64,000 nt of DNA from Cyanothece sp. BG0011 (GCF_003013815.1 NZ_PRLH01000093.1:1-64000), one strand, 5' to 3'. Shown: positions 48,129-57,044, counted from the stretch's first letter. The notes: generated by a model not told the origin, from the letters alone. Numbers and translations are program-made.

Positions 48129-48570
48129 AAAATTGTTTCAATGGAAAAAATAAAACTTGATCAAGGGGTAAATTATCTATTGATAAATCAAGAATATTAT
48201 TATCAACTTCCGCAATTTTAATCGGAGGAAAACGCTTTAACTTATCTGACCAATATTTCAATAATCCTATCTCTCCATAAGGATAAATTTCAGCTAACCA
48301 GACTAAAAAATCTTGCAAAATATTAGAAGGGGGGAAATAAAACCCCCAATCAATTACACAATAACGATGATAAATTTTATCAGGTAAATCTGCATTAACA
48401 TCTAACTGTTGTAAAAAGTCTGGCAAGCTGAATAAATTATACTGCTCAAAACCAGACTCTACAAAATTCTTCCCTCTATATTCAGTTATCCATGTCTTTA
48501 ATTTATGAGAAAAGTGTTTTTCTATTTGTAAGATTTTCGATGGTATAAATAGAGAAAATTTAGCAGACAC
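48115..48570 (-). CDS. hypothetical protein (151 residues)
   Basis: A 151-residue soluble protein with many aromatic residues (DWGFYFPPSNILQDFLVWLAEIYPYGE, in part; KYWSDKLKRFPP; ending LKQFYETD). No signal peptide, membrane helix or metal motif is visible, and I do not recognise the family. It is first of a three-gene co-directional unit and overlaps the next gene by 14 bp. The ictB-like gene ends 27 bp upstream on the same strand, so the whole set may be read from the ictB promoter. Confidence 0.65.
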   Translation of the reverse strand: MSAKFSLFIPSKILQIEKHFSHKLKTWITEYRGKNFVESGFEQYNLFSLPDFLQQLDVNADLPDKIYHRYCVIDWGFYFPPSNILQDFLVWLAEIYPYGEIGLLKYWSDKLKRFPPIKIAEVDNNILDLSIDNLPLDQVLFFPLKQFYETD

Positions 48571-48597
48571 TTGACGTTAAAAACACTATAAAAATGA

Positions 48598-50001
48598 CTA
48601 AATTCTGACTTCTAATTTCTCCTCTTTGACCTCCTTAACTTTTGATTTTGGTTGATATTGACTAGCAATTAAAGCCACTAGAAACCACCATAAAGTATTA
48701 ACTTGGGGACGATACCAAACCGTATCAAATAATCCTTGGGCCATTAATCCAGCCATAGCAGCGATCGCAGCAATTAACCACATACCATAAGGATTATTTT
48801 GATCCCTTAATTGTTGAATTTGTCGGACTCCTTGATTAACAGTAACAACAATTAACCAAATGAAAATACTTAAACCAATTAAACCGGTTTCTACTGCTGT
48901 TTCTAACAAGACAGAATAAGAACTTAACGCACTATATTTAGGACTCATATAAAGGGGATAAATCTTATTAAAGGCATTATTACCTGGACCAATACCAATT
49001 AACGGGCGATCGCGAATCATATCTAATACCGCCATCCAGACATTCATCCGAAAATTATTACTACTATCTTCTCTTCCCATAAAGATAGTCATAACCCTCA
49101 TTCGTAATGAGTCAACGGAGAGAATTGCAGCAAACATTAACCCCCCTAAAACAGCAAACACTAACGGTAATAACCACTTACGCCAAAAGGGAGATAAATT
49201 GTTTTTAAACCAAACAAAAAATAATAATAAAAAGGTTGCCATTAAAGCGACCATTGCGATCCAACCGCCCCGACTTCCCGTAAAATAAAGACAGGCTGTA
49301 TTGACTAACGTAATAGTAATAGCTAATAGTTTCGGGAATAAACCTCGCCAAACAAAAAAGGCAGCAATCCCTAAAGCAATAGATGGTAACAAATAAGCCG
49401 ATAATAAATTAGGATTACCTAAATAACTATAAACCCTGGTTGCACCGGCTAATTCTGAAGTGGGATCATTCCAAGTTGCTAATTGTTCGACTCCAAAAAT
49501 TTGCTGCCTAACCCCATAACAACCGACGACTAAACCAATACCTAAAACCGCAGTAATTAAGCAATTCGTTAAGCGAGGCGATCGCAAAATCCTCGCACAA
49601 AAAACAAAAAACACCAAATACAAAGTTAACTTAACCAACCCCGAAAAAGCAGCCATTTTCACAGGAGATAACGCCACCGCAACGGCAGAAATTCCCCAAT
49701 AGACAAACACCAATAAATGAATGGGACTAAACCCAGGTTTTGCCGTATCAGATAAGGTTAAAATGCCCCAATAACCCATAATGGCAATTAACCAAACTCC
49801 GATCAAACCAGTGGTAATAAAAGGACTAAAAATAAACACAAAACTAATTAATAATGCCCCAATGGCCTCACTCCACTGTAATAAAAAGCTAGACTCACGC
49901 CAAGTCGACAATAAACCCACCAAACGATAGACATAACTGGCATTTAGCCAAGTTTTCGGTGAAAAGTAAGAGAGGGTAACGAGATCCCAAGTTGAATTCA
50001 T
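48598..50001 (-). CDS. ictB: IctB-type O-antigen ligase/polymerase-family membrane protein
   Basis: A 467-residue integral membrane protein with about 10-12 hydrophobic helices. It belongs to the Wzy/O-antigen ligase family, and the large periplasmic loop with GNPNLLSAYLLPSI and the later GIGPGNNAFNKIYP, RMNVWMAVLDMI and TAVETGLIGL segments fit cyanobacterial IctB. IctB was named for a proposed role in inorganic carbon accumulation, but its direct involvement in bicarbonate transport is doubtful, and the fold suggests glycan ligation. The N-terminus begins MNSTWDLVTLSYFSP. The gene is divergent from lpxA. Confidence 0.82.
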   Translation of the reverse strand: MNSTWDLVTLSYFSPKTWLNASYVYRLVGLLSTWRESSFLLQWSEAIGALLISFVFIFSPFITTGLIGVWLIAIMGYWGILTLSDTAKPGFSPIHLLVFVYWGISAVAVALSPVKMAAFSGLVKLTLYLVFFVFCARILRSPRLTNCLITAVLGIGLVVGCYGVRQQIFGVEQLATWNDPTSELAGATRVYSYLGNPNLLSAYLLPSIALGIAAFFVWRGLFPKLLAITITLVNTACLYFTGSRGGWIAMVALMATFLLLFFVWFKNNLSPFWRKWLLPLVFAVLGGLMFAAILSVDSLRMRVMTIFMGREDSSNNFRMNVWMAVLDMIRDRPLIGIGPGNNAFNKIYPLYMSPKYSALSSYSVLLETAVETGLIGLSIFIWLIVVTVNQGVRQIQQLRDQNNPYGMWLIAAIAAMAGLMAQGLFDTVWYRPQVNTLWWFLVALIASQYQPKSKVKEVKEEKLEVRI

Positions 50002-50222
50002 GAATCCTTACCAAAAAAGATTAGTTATTAGTTATCACGGATCAAGCTTGCTTTTGTCAACCGATATTTAAACCAGTGATAGCTAAGCAGAACCCAAAAT
50101 AAAGAATTTGCGTCATCATATATTATTGTCCCTAATTCTCCTTTCCCGGTTCCCTTAAAAACCTTTATTGTGTACCCTATAACTAAAATTCCATGTTGAC
50201 CTATCCAAAGGGAGATAACCCG

Positions 50223-51020
50223 TTGACTACCCTAATTCATCCTACGGCTGTCATTCATCCGAAGGCACAAATTGATCCCACTGTGGAAGTCGGCCCCTAT
50301 GCTGTCATTGGTGATCAGGTGAAAATAGGCGCAAAAACCACCATAGGACCCCATGTGGTCATCGAAGGACCCACAGAAATTGGGGAAAATAACCGCATTT
50401 TCCCCAGTGCAGTCATTGGTTTAGATCCCCAAGACCTCAAATATAAAGGGGCCCCGAGTCGGGTCAAAATTGGAAATGGTAACACCATTCGGGAATTTGT
50501 CACCGTCAACAAAGCCACCCACGCCGATGAAGTCACAGAAATTGGTAATAATAACTTGTTAATGGCTTATGTCCATGTTGCTCATAACTGTGTGATCGAA
50601 GACCATGTGATCATCGCCAACGCCGTCGCTTTAGCCGGCCACGTTCATATTGAGTCTAGGGCAGTGATTGGGGGTGTGTTAGGGGTTCATCAGTTTGTGA
50701 GAATTGGCCGGAATGCCATGTTAGGAGGAATGAGTCGCATTGATCGCGATGCCCCTCCCTTTATGATGATCGAAGGAAACCCTTCTAGAGTGCGATCGCT
50801 CAATTTAGTGGGGTTAAGACGGGCCGGCCTCACCACCGAAGATGTGGGCTATCTTAAAAAAGCCTTTCGTCTGTTGTATCGGTCTGATCTCACATTGCAA
50901 CAGGCCCTAGAACAGTTAGAAAGCCTCGATAATAATGAATATGCCCAATATTTACGTCATTTTCTTCAACTCTCTACCACAGGAGAAAAACGGCGAGGGC
51001 CAATCCCAGGAAATAATTAA
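50223..51020 (+). CDS. lpxA: UDP-N-acetylglucosamine O-acyltransferase (LpxA)
   Basis: First enzyme of lipid A synthesis: transfers a 3-hydroxyacyl chain from ACP to UDP-GlcNAc. A left-handed beta-helix of hexapeptide repeats ([LIV]-G-x4 pattern such as IGDQVKIGAKTTIG) covers about residues 5-190, with catalytic His in YVHVAHNCVI and a C-terminal helical domain. Start chosen at TTG 50223 (protein begins LTTLIHPTAVIHP, 265 residues) because AAGGGAGA at 50208-50215 is a good ribosome binding site for it. ATG at 50193, adding 10 residues, has none and is the alternative. lpxB follows 39 bp downstream. Confidence 0.93.
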   Translation: MTTLIHPTAVIHPKAQIDPTVEVGPYAVIGDQVKIGAKTTIGPHVVIEGPTEIGENNRIFPSAVIGLDPQDLKYKGAPSRVKIGNGNTIREFVTVNKATHADEVTEIGNNNLLMAYVHVAHNCVIEDHVIIANAVALAGHVHIESRAVIGGVLGVHQFVRIGRNAMLGGMSRIDRDAPPFMMIEGNPSRVRSLNLVGLRRAGLTTEDVGYLKKAFRLLYRSDLTLQQALEQLESLDNNEYAQYLRHFLQLSTTGEKRRGPIPGNN

Positions 51021-51059
51021 GTAATCGTCTATTGATAATGAGGGGTTAAATAGGAAGTC

Positions 51060-52235
51060 ATGCAGATTTTTATCAGTACCGGGGAAGTGTCAGGGGACTT
51101 ACAAGGATCAATGTTAGTTGAAGCCCTGTATCGACAAGCCAAACAGCAAAATATTCCTTTAGAAATTTTGGCCCTGGGAGGTAATCTCATGGAAGCCGCC
51201 GGGGCAAAGTTATTGGGAAATACGGCCGGGATTGGGTCCATTGGTATTGTTGAAGCGTTGCCCTTTATTATCCCCACTTGGTTAATGCAGCGCCGGGTTA
51301 AGGCTTATTTACGGGATAATCCCCCCGATGTGTTAATTTTATTGGATTATATGGGACCGAATGTGGCTTTCGGTAAGTACGCCCGTAAACACTTACCCCA
51401 TGTGCCGATTATTTATTATATTGCTCCTCAGTCTTGGGTCTGGGCCCCGAATAATAAAACCATTGAACAATTTGCTGAAATTACTGATATTTTATTGGCG
51501 ATTTTTCCCGAAGAAGCCCGATTTTTTGAGAAAAAAGGGGTTAAGGTTAAATGGGTGGGTCATCCCTTGTTAGATAGAATGGCCAAAGCCCCCTCCAGAG
51601 AAGCCACCCGTCAAGCTTTGGGAATTAAAGAAGATCAACTGGTGGTGGCTTTATTTCCTGCCTCTCGTTATCAAGAATTAAAGTATCATTTACCCTTAAT
51701 TTGTAAGGCAGCACAGAAGTTACAAACAAAGGTTCCTAATGTGCATTTTCTCTTGCCTGTGTCGTTAAAAGAATATCGCCATACCATCGAAGAAATGGTT
51801 AAACAATATGATTTATCCATTACTTTATTTGATGGACGGGCCATAGAAGTGATGGCCGCTGCTGACTTTGCCATTGCTAAATCAGGAACGGTGAATTTAG
51901 AATTAGCGTTATTAGATATTCCTCAATTAGTTCTGTGTTTAGTGAATCCTTTGACTATGTGGATCGCTAGAAATGTTCTTAAGTTTTCTATTCCGTTTAT
52001 GTCCCCTCCTAATTTAGTGGTGATGGAAGAAATTGTGCCAGAATTATTACAAGAAGAAGCCACTATCGATCGCATTGTGGATGAATCTTTAGACTTATTA
52101 TTAAACCCCGAACGTCGTCAAAAAACTTTCGCTGACTATGAACAAATGAGAACCCTGTTAGGAGAGGTGGGAGTCTGCGATCGCGTGGCTCATGAGATTT
52201 TACACTACCAAAACCAAAGCACCATAGCATCCTAG
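51060..52235 (+). CDS. lpxB: lipid-A-disaccharide synthase (LpxB)
   Basis: A 391-residue glycosyltransferase that joins UDP-2,3-diacylglucosamine and lipid X to make the lipid A disaccharide. It opens with MQIFISTGEVSGDLQGSMLVEA and has IDYMGPNVAF-type (ILLDYMGPN), YIAPQSWVWAP, FPASRYQELKYH and AKSGTVNLELALLDIPQLV motifs, all typical for LpxB. Length is normal. It forms an operon with lpxA; other lpx genes (lpxC, lpxD, fabZ) are not in the window. Confidence 0.96.
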   Translation: MQIFISTGEVSGDLQGSMLVEALYRQAKQQNIPLEILALGGNLMEAAGAKLLGNTAGIGSIGIVEALPFIIPTWLMQRRVKAYLRDNPPDVLILLDYMGPNVAFGKYARKHLPHVPIIYYIAPQSWVWAPNNKTIEQFAEITDILLAIFPEEARFFEKKGVKVKWVGHPLLDRMAKAPSREATRQALGIKEDQLVVALFPASRYQELKYHLPLICKAAQKLQTKVPNVHFLLPVSLKEYRHTIEEMVKQYDLSITLFDGRAIEVMAAADFAIAKSGTVNLELALLDIPQLVLCLVNPLTMWIARNVLKFSIPFMSPPNLVVMEEIVPELLQEEATIDRIVDESLDLLLNPERRQKTFADYEQMRTLLGEVGVCDRVAHEILHYQNQSTIAS

Positions 52236-52299
52236 AAGAAACTCTAGAGGGAGCAAAGGGAGAAAAATGTTAATTTTCTTCTCACACTCACTTACGTTT

Positions 52300-52388
52300 G
52301 CTACCCCCTCTAACTCCCCCTTTTGTTAGGGGGAGAACCCTTGCTACCCCCTCTAACTCCCCCTTTGGTTAGGGGGAGAACCCTTGCC
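52300..52388. repeat. two tandem copies of a 43-bp C/G-rich hairpin repeat
   Basis: Units at 52300-52342 and 52343-52388 read GCTACCCCCTCTAACT, then stem CTCCCCCT, loop TTTGTT (or TTGGTT in the second), stem AGGGGGAG, then AACCCTTGC. Other copies lie at 54140-54184 and 56855-56940. Found in the 280-bp spacer after lpxB. This is a dispersed repeat family of the C/G-rich hairpin kind common in cyanobacterial spacers. Confidence 0.8.
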
Positions 52389-52516
52389 CATTCCCCATTC
52401 CCGATTTCTGCAAGAAGTCTAATAAGGATAAGTTAAGATAAACTAATTCTAAGACCCCATAGTAGGATTGATTTCTATGGGTTCATGATTGTCTTCAAAA
52501 CCTATTGACACAGACC

Positions 52517-53262
52517 ATGATTATGCACCCTCAATTAGAGAAAGCATTAGAACAACGTCAAGCTATCAAGATTATTAGTGGTTTGACCAATTTTGATCAC
52601 AGTAACGTTTCCGCGATCGCCAAAGCAGCCCAAGCAGGAGGGCCACCTTTGTCGACATCGCGGCTTCCCCTAGTTTAGTTCGTCAGGTTCGTTCCTTAAT
52701 TGATTTACCCATTTGTGTTTCTGCTGTGGAAGCCCAGTTATTGGCAGACGCGGTGGCAGCAGGAGCCGATTTAGTCGAAATTGGGAATTTTGATGCGTTT
52801 TATGCCCAAGGACGGCGCTTTGAAGCCCCTGAAGTCCTAGCCTTAACCCAACAAACTCGCGCTTTACTGCCCCATACTCCCCTGTGTGTGACGGTTCCCC
52901 ATATCCTACCCTTAGATGAACAAGTGGCCTTAGCGGAGGCCTTAGTTGAGGCAGGTGCTAATCTCATTCAAACCGAAGGCGGCACCAGCAGTCGTCCCAC
53001 TCACCCAGGAACCCTCGGTTTAATCGAAAAAGCAGCCCCCACCTTAGCGGCAGCCCATAGTATTTCTCGCGCTGTGTCGGTTCCTGTTATCTGTGCTTCT
53101 GGTTTATCTACTGTGACGGCTCCTATGGCGATTACGGCCGGTGCGTCAGGGGTGGGTGTGGGTTCTGCTATTAACCAACTCAATGACGAAGTGGCTATGG
53201 TGGCAGCCGTTCGTTCCCTTGTGGAAGCTCTACAACAAAGCGTGATTAAGGTTAACGTTTAA
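52517..53262 (+). pseudogene. DUF561/Ycf23 family gene, broken by a 1-bp frameshift
   Basis: ATG at 52517 opens MIMHPQLEKALEQRQAIKIISG, then NFDHSNVSAIAKAAQAGG, in good register with Ycf23/DUF561. Then the frame fails and meets TAG at about 52676. The next frame continues at once with ATFVDIAASPSLVRQVRSL, joining into CVSAVEAQLLADAVAAGADLVE and the rest of the TIM-barrel-like protein to 53262. The break is at the GGAGGGCC run, 52637-52643, where one G appears to be missing. If mended the protein would be about 248 residues, normal for the family. This is either a real mutation or an assembly error in a homopolymer. Ycf23 function is unknown. Confidence 0.9.
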
Positions 53263-53272
53263 CCTTGTTGTC

Positions 53273-54067
53273 CTATTCTCCTGATGACACATCAGGAGAT
53301 GATAATAACGCTGCTGATTTTTTATCCAGGAATAATGTCGCGTCGGAATGTTTTCTTAAAATAGAAGCTGGACATTGGGTGGAAATGGCTTCTTGTAGCA
53401 TTTGTTGAATGATTTCGGCCTTGTTTTCTCCTGGAGCTAAACAGATTATTTTTTTCGCTGATAAAATAGTGGGAATGGTCACCGTTAAGGCATATTTTGG
53501 CACTTGATCAAACTCTTTAAAATGGCCTTGACTTACTTGCATCCAACGGGTTTGTTGATCTAATTTGACAATTTTGACCCAGTGGGGATCATCAAAATTA
53601 GCCACCTGGGGTTCATTAAAGGCTAAATGTCCATTCACCCCAACCCCTAAACAACACAAATCAATGGGGTATTGTTTGAGTAATTGGGTGTAGCGATCGC
53701 ATTCTTCTATGGGTTCTAACCCATCGCCAATTAAATAATTAAATGATTTAGGATTAATCCGTTTTTCGACTCTTTCATGAAGATAAAAACGAAAGCTCGC
53801 CGAGTTGTCCCCTTCAATGCCTAAATATTCATCTAAATGTAATAAATTAATCCGTGACCAGTCAATTTTATGGGAAGCAATTAAAATATCGAGAAATTTT
53901 AGTTGGGAGTTACCGGTGGCTAATACAATGGTAGCTTCAGCTTGATTATCTAAAACCTTTTCGATATAGTCTTGACCCATTTTAGCCGCTCCAATAGAGA
54001 GTTGTTCTTCATTTTCATAAATATGGGTCCCTAAAGAATCAATGGTGAAAACTTGCTCGGATTTCAT
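53273..54067 (-). CDS. nagB: glucosamine-6-phosphate deaminase
   Basis: A 264-residue enzyme that converts glucosamine-6-phosphate to fructose-6-phosphate and ammonia. ATGNSQLKFLDIL is the phosphate-loop strand, LLHLDEYLG holds the catalytic Asp, and GVGVNGHLAFNEP is the NagB signature with its active-site Asn and His. The C-terminal ILRKHSDATLFLDKKSA is typical. No adjacent nagA is seen. It may adjust flux between glycolysis and UDP-GlcNAc, which also feeds the nearby lpxA. Convergent with the DUF561 gene. Confidence 0.92.
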   Translation of the reverse strand: MKSEQVFTIDSLGTHIYENEEQLSIGAAKMGQDYIEKVLDNQAEATIVLATGNSQLKFLDILIASHKIDWSRINLLHLDEYLGIEGDNSASFRFYLHERVEKRINPKSFNYLIGDGLEPIEECDRYTQLLKQYPIDLCCLGVGVNGHLAFNEPQVANFDDPHWVKIVKLDQQTRWMQVSQGHFKEFDQVPKYALTVTIPTILSAKKIICLAPGENKAEIIQQMLQEAISTQCPASILRKHSDATLFLDKKSAALLSSPDVSSGE

Positions 54068-54139
54068 ATTAATTTACACAAAATAACTTAAGTGAGTACA
54101 CAAAATTAATTTCCTAGTAAGGATAGGCAAAAGGCAAGA

Positions 54140-54184
54140 GGCAAGGGTTCTCCCCCTTTTGTTAGGGGGAGTTAGAGGGGGTGG
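54140..54184. repeat. inverted copy of the 43-bp hairpin repeat
   Basis: Arms read GGCAAGGGTTCTCCCCC and GGGGGAGTTAGAGGGGGTGGC, the reverse complement of the arms at 52300, but the TTTGTT loop is in the plus-strand orientation as in the other copies. It lies in the 244-bp spacer upstream of nagB, flanked by GGCAAAAGGCAA-type sequence. The rest of that spacer shows nothing else. Confidence 0.75.
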
Positions 54185-54311
54185 CAAGAGGCAAAAGGCA
54201 ACGAGCTTATTGCGATGTGTAATTAATTTTGCTTAGATACTTATTAGTAATGAGTCATTGATTGATAATTGATAATTGTTAAACCCTATTCCCTTAATTC
54301 ATTAGTCAAGA

Positions 54312-54485
54312 TTATACTTGAGGATCAATTTTTTTGTTAGGCATATCGGGAGCCATTTTTGCTTTTTTTAGAGAATAACCTTGTCTTTCTAAATGTTGCA
54401 CAAATTGATCTGAATTTTGAGAAGACTTTTTAAGTTGCTTAGGTTGCTCTTTTCTCTCTTTTTTGAGTTTAGCTTTGCGTCCCAT
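54312..54485 (-). CDS. small basic protein of 57 residues
   Basis: A 57-residue, strongly basic protein: MGRKAKLKKERKEQPKQLKK, then SSQNSDQFVQHLERQGYSLKK and a PDMPNKKIDPQV tail. AGAGGA precedes the ATG with a 9-nt gap. Small proteins starting MGRKAKLKxxRK are, to my knowledge, widespread in cyanobacteria, but have no assigned function. A nucleic-acid-binding role would be in line with the Lys/Arg-rich N-terminus. It stands alone, 161 bp beyond the end of the MFS gene in the same direction. Confidence 0.75.
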   Translation of the reverse strand: MGRKAKLKKERKEQPKQLKKSSQNSDQFVQHLERQGYSLKKAKMAPDMPNKKIDPQV

Positions 54486-54646
54486 TGAGTTAAGTTCCTC
54501 TTGAGATATATCTCTTTAAATCTTACTATACTTAAGACTTTGATCGATCCCTCAATTAATATCACTTAACAGTAGAAAATCTGACTACACCCTTCTTATT
54601 TTTCTTGGGATTTAATTGAAACCAAATGAGCTTGAATGCTGTTCAA

Positions 54647-55894
54647 TTAATCCTCAAAAGCATATAAATCTTTTTCCCTTCCCAAGGCAAAACTAACAGA
54701 GGTTTTCAAATTATAATTAGATTGACTAATAAATAGGAAAAAAGCAGCTAAAGCGAGACTACTATTAATCGTAAAAATAGCTTGATAACTTAAATCACTC
54801 CCTAAACTTCCCACCATTGGACCGGCTAAGGCGATCCCAATATCAAACCCCCCTAAACAAACAGAATAAACCCGTCCTCTTTCGTAGGAAGAAGACCGAT
54901 CAGAAATCAAAGCAATAATCATAGGAATTAAAGTTCCTGCGCCAATGCCTTCAAAGATACCAGCTAATAATATTTGTCGGCTATCGGTGGCTTGAGTTAA
55001 CAAGATCATCGACACAAAATAACACAACAGACTAACGGTTATCAAAGGGCCACGACCATAACGATCAGAAGCAGGCCCCGAAAAAATACGAGAGGAAAAA
55101 CTACCAACGGCTGCTACAGTATAAAATAAACCTGCACTAAACCCTAAATTATTTTCCTGTAAAAAGAGTGGTAAAAATGTGATTAAAGTTCCGAATAATA
55201 ACCCAATCATCAATAAAATTAAAGCAGGAATCACTAAAGAATGACTGCTAACCATTTGTTTAAAATTGCGTATTTTACCTTTAGCATCAGAAGTGTGCTG
55301 ATAGTGAACCTTTGATTTTTCCTGAATAAAACTGACTAAACATAAACCGAGAAACCCAAAACCAGCAGACGTAATAAACAGGGTCGTATATCCAAAAGAT
55401 TCTTGTACAAACCCCCCTAAAGCAGGGCCAATACTCATACCAATAGGAGTCACTAAACTCATATAACCGATCAATTCTCCCCGTTTTTGTACGGGGGCAA
55501 AATCCACCACTAACGCACTATAAGCTGTAGTAAAAGCAGCGATACTAATACCATGAACTGCCCGAACCGCCATTAAAGGGAAAACCGATTGAATTAATAA
55601 ATAACCCAGGGGAGCAAGTCCAGCCACTAGAATACCAATAAAAAGGACTAATTTACGACTTTTTGTATCCGCTAAATAACCTAACAAAGTACGAGAACAG
55701 AGTAACCCAATGGCAAAGCTACCCATGACTAAACCAATTTGGGAACGGGTGCCGCCAAGATATTTAATATAAGTGGGTAACGTGGGTAATAGGGTGGTAA
55801 TACTAATCCAAAAGAATAGCCCTATCCCTAATAAAAATCCTAAACTGCGTCTTTGTTCCGGTTTAAGATGGGCATAAGTGTTTAAAATACTCAC
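54647..55894 (-). CDS. major facilitator superfamily transporter
   Basis: A 415-residue membrane protein with 12 hydrophobic segments. The MFS loop 2-3 signature appears as GYLADTKSRKLVL, and its C-terminal half repeat as GPASDRYGRGPLI. RAVHGISIAAFTTAYSALVVDFAP and GYMSLVTPIGMSIGPALGG (motif C-like, antiporter type) suggest a drug:H+ antiporter or an exporter of the same class. GTG start at 55894. The substrate is not predictable. A promoter is likely in the 167-bp gap before the plus-strand DUF3177 gene. Confidence 0.88.
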   Translation of the reverse strand: MSILNTYAHLKPEQRRSLGFLLGIGLFFWISITTLLPTLPTYIKYLGGTRSQIGLVMGSFAIGLLCSRTLLGYLADTKSRKLVLFIGILVAGLAPLGYLLIQSVFPLMAVRAVHGISIAAFTTAYSALVVDFAPVQKRGELIGYMSLVTPIGMSIGPALGGFVQESFGYTTLFITSAGFGFLGLCLVSFIQEKSKVHYQHTSDAKGKIRNFKQMVSSHSLVIPALILLMIGLLFGTLITFLPLFLQENNLGFSAGLFYTVAAVGSFSSRIFSGPASDRYGRGPLITVSLLCYFVSMILLTQATDSRQILLAGIFEGIGAGTLIPMIIALISDRSSSYERGRVYSVCLGGFDIGIALAGPMVGSLGSDLSYQAIFTINSSLALAAFFLFISQSNYNLKTSVSFALGREKDLYAFED

Positions 55895-56061
55895 AGAAGC
55901 TGTCCAAGGTTTAATAATCGGGTTTTGTTAACTATTATAAAGCAAGTCATTTTTGCCCATCACACAATCAAACATTTCTCTCCCCACACCCCGACTGGTG
56001 GTAAAAAAAGCAAAAACGTTTTAAGCTATTTGAAGCATTTTTCGTCGAATCCACAACCACT

Positions 56062-56691
56062 ATGGAAGACCTTTGGTTTCAACCCTTCATTTGGACAGAT
56101 TATCGACTCGCCCTTTTATTTACACTGATCATTCCCTTAATCTTAACGATTTGGGCATTAATGAAACAAGTTGACGCGATCGCACGTTTATTAATCATCT
56201 ATTGGCGAGTGGCCAGCTTATTATTAATTACCGTTTATTTACTCGCTCCGGGTTGGGTTGGGGAGAATACCCCCTTTGAGGCATTTTGCGGACAAATGGG
56301 CTTCATTACCGCTTTAACTGCTCGTATTCTCATTCCTGTGTCTCTATGGTTTTGGGTGGATTTGAACGATGAAATTAAAGATTTACCCTGGAGTTTCCTA
56401 AAATTGATGGTAACCTCCTGGCGTTGGGCTGTCACGGTTTATGGCAGTATTGGAGCCATGGTTCAAGTTCCCTTTCTCTCTTGTGCGGTGTCCTCAAGCA
56501 CCCTAGAGACTCCCTTTTGCCAAGTTTGGATACAAGCGCCGGTGGGCTACTGGTCCATTGTTCATGGAGATGCTACCCCAGGGTTTATGGGCTTTATGGG
56601 GTTATTGGGATTGTCGATTTATGTTCTTTATTTTGCTTATTTTTTATTGGTGCGTTTGGGAAAACAAGGAAGATCGGCATTAGAGCATTAA
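56062..56691 (+). CDS. DUF3177 family membrane protein
   Basis: A 209-residue membrane protein, specific to cyanobacteria as far as I know. Hydrophobic segments lie at about 18-35, 45-66, 78-100 and 175-200. Motifs include TDYRLALLFTLIIPLILTIW, YWRVASLLLITVYLLAPGW and the C-terminal FMGFMGLLGLSIYVLYF. Two cysteines (SCAVSSSTLETPFCQ, about 144-157) could form a disulfide in a periplasmic loop. Function unknown. Confidence 0.85.
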   Translation: MEDLWFQPFIWTDYRLALLFTLIIPLILTIWALMKQVDAIARLLIIYWRVASLLLITVYLLAPGWVGENTPFEAFCGQMGFITALTARILIPVSLWFWVDLNDEIKDLPWSFLKLMVTSWRWAVTVYGSIGAMVQVPFLSCAVSSSTLETPFCQVWIQAPVGYWSIVHGDATPGFMGFMGLLGLSIYVLYFAYFLLVRLGKQGRSALEH

Positions 56692-56708
56692 GTTAGACTC
56701 ATAACCCC

Positions 56709-56845
56709 ACACCCCCCACACCCCCCACACCCCCCTTTAAAAGGGGGGCAGGGGGGGTTAGGGGCAGGGGGGGTTAGGGGCAGGGGGGGTTAGGGGCAGC
56801 GGAGCAGAGGAGCAGGGAGCAGGGAGCAGGGAGCAGAGGGAGAGT
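56709..56845. repeat. G-rich tandem repeats with G-quadruplex potential
   Basis: In order: an ACACCCCCC run (56709-56735), a CCCCCTTT/AAAGGGGG palindrome (56731-56747), three 16-bp units of GGGGCAGGGGGGGTTA (about 56744-56797), and then an AGGGAGC 7-bp tandem (about 56811-56838). Four or more G-runs of 4-7 bases separated by CA or TTA give strong quadruplex potential on the plus strand. Sits right after the DUF3177 gene. Confidence 0.8.
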
Positions 56846-56854
56846 ACAACTATT

Positions 56855-56940
56855 GCCACCCCCTCTAACTCCCCCTTTTGTTAGGGGGAGAACCCTTGCC
56901 ACCCCCTCTAACTCCCCCTTTTGTTAGGGGGAGAACCCTT
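56855..56940. repeat. two tandem copies of the 43-bp C/G-rich hairpin repeat
   Basis: Perfect or near-perfect units at 56855-56897 and 56898-56940, each GCCACCCCCTCTAACT, stem, TTTGTT loop, stem, AACCCTT. Same family as at 52300 and 54140. Between the G-rich array and csbD. Confidence 0.8.
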
Positions 56941-57044
56941 GCCTCTTGCCTGTCATCACTTTAATGTTTCTTTCGGTAGAGGGGATAGAGATGATCTCTT
57001 GTTTGCATAGTAACTAGAAGGAAAACAAAAGGAGATAATTCTTT

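Noticed and set aside
56424-56696. 90-codon frame overlapping the DUF3177 gene in another frame
   Set aside because: It lies entirely in the DUF3177 coding region, which is the recognisable family; no ribosome binding site supports it.
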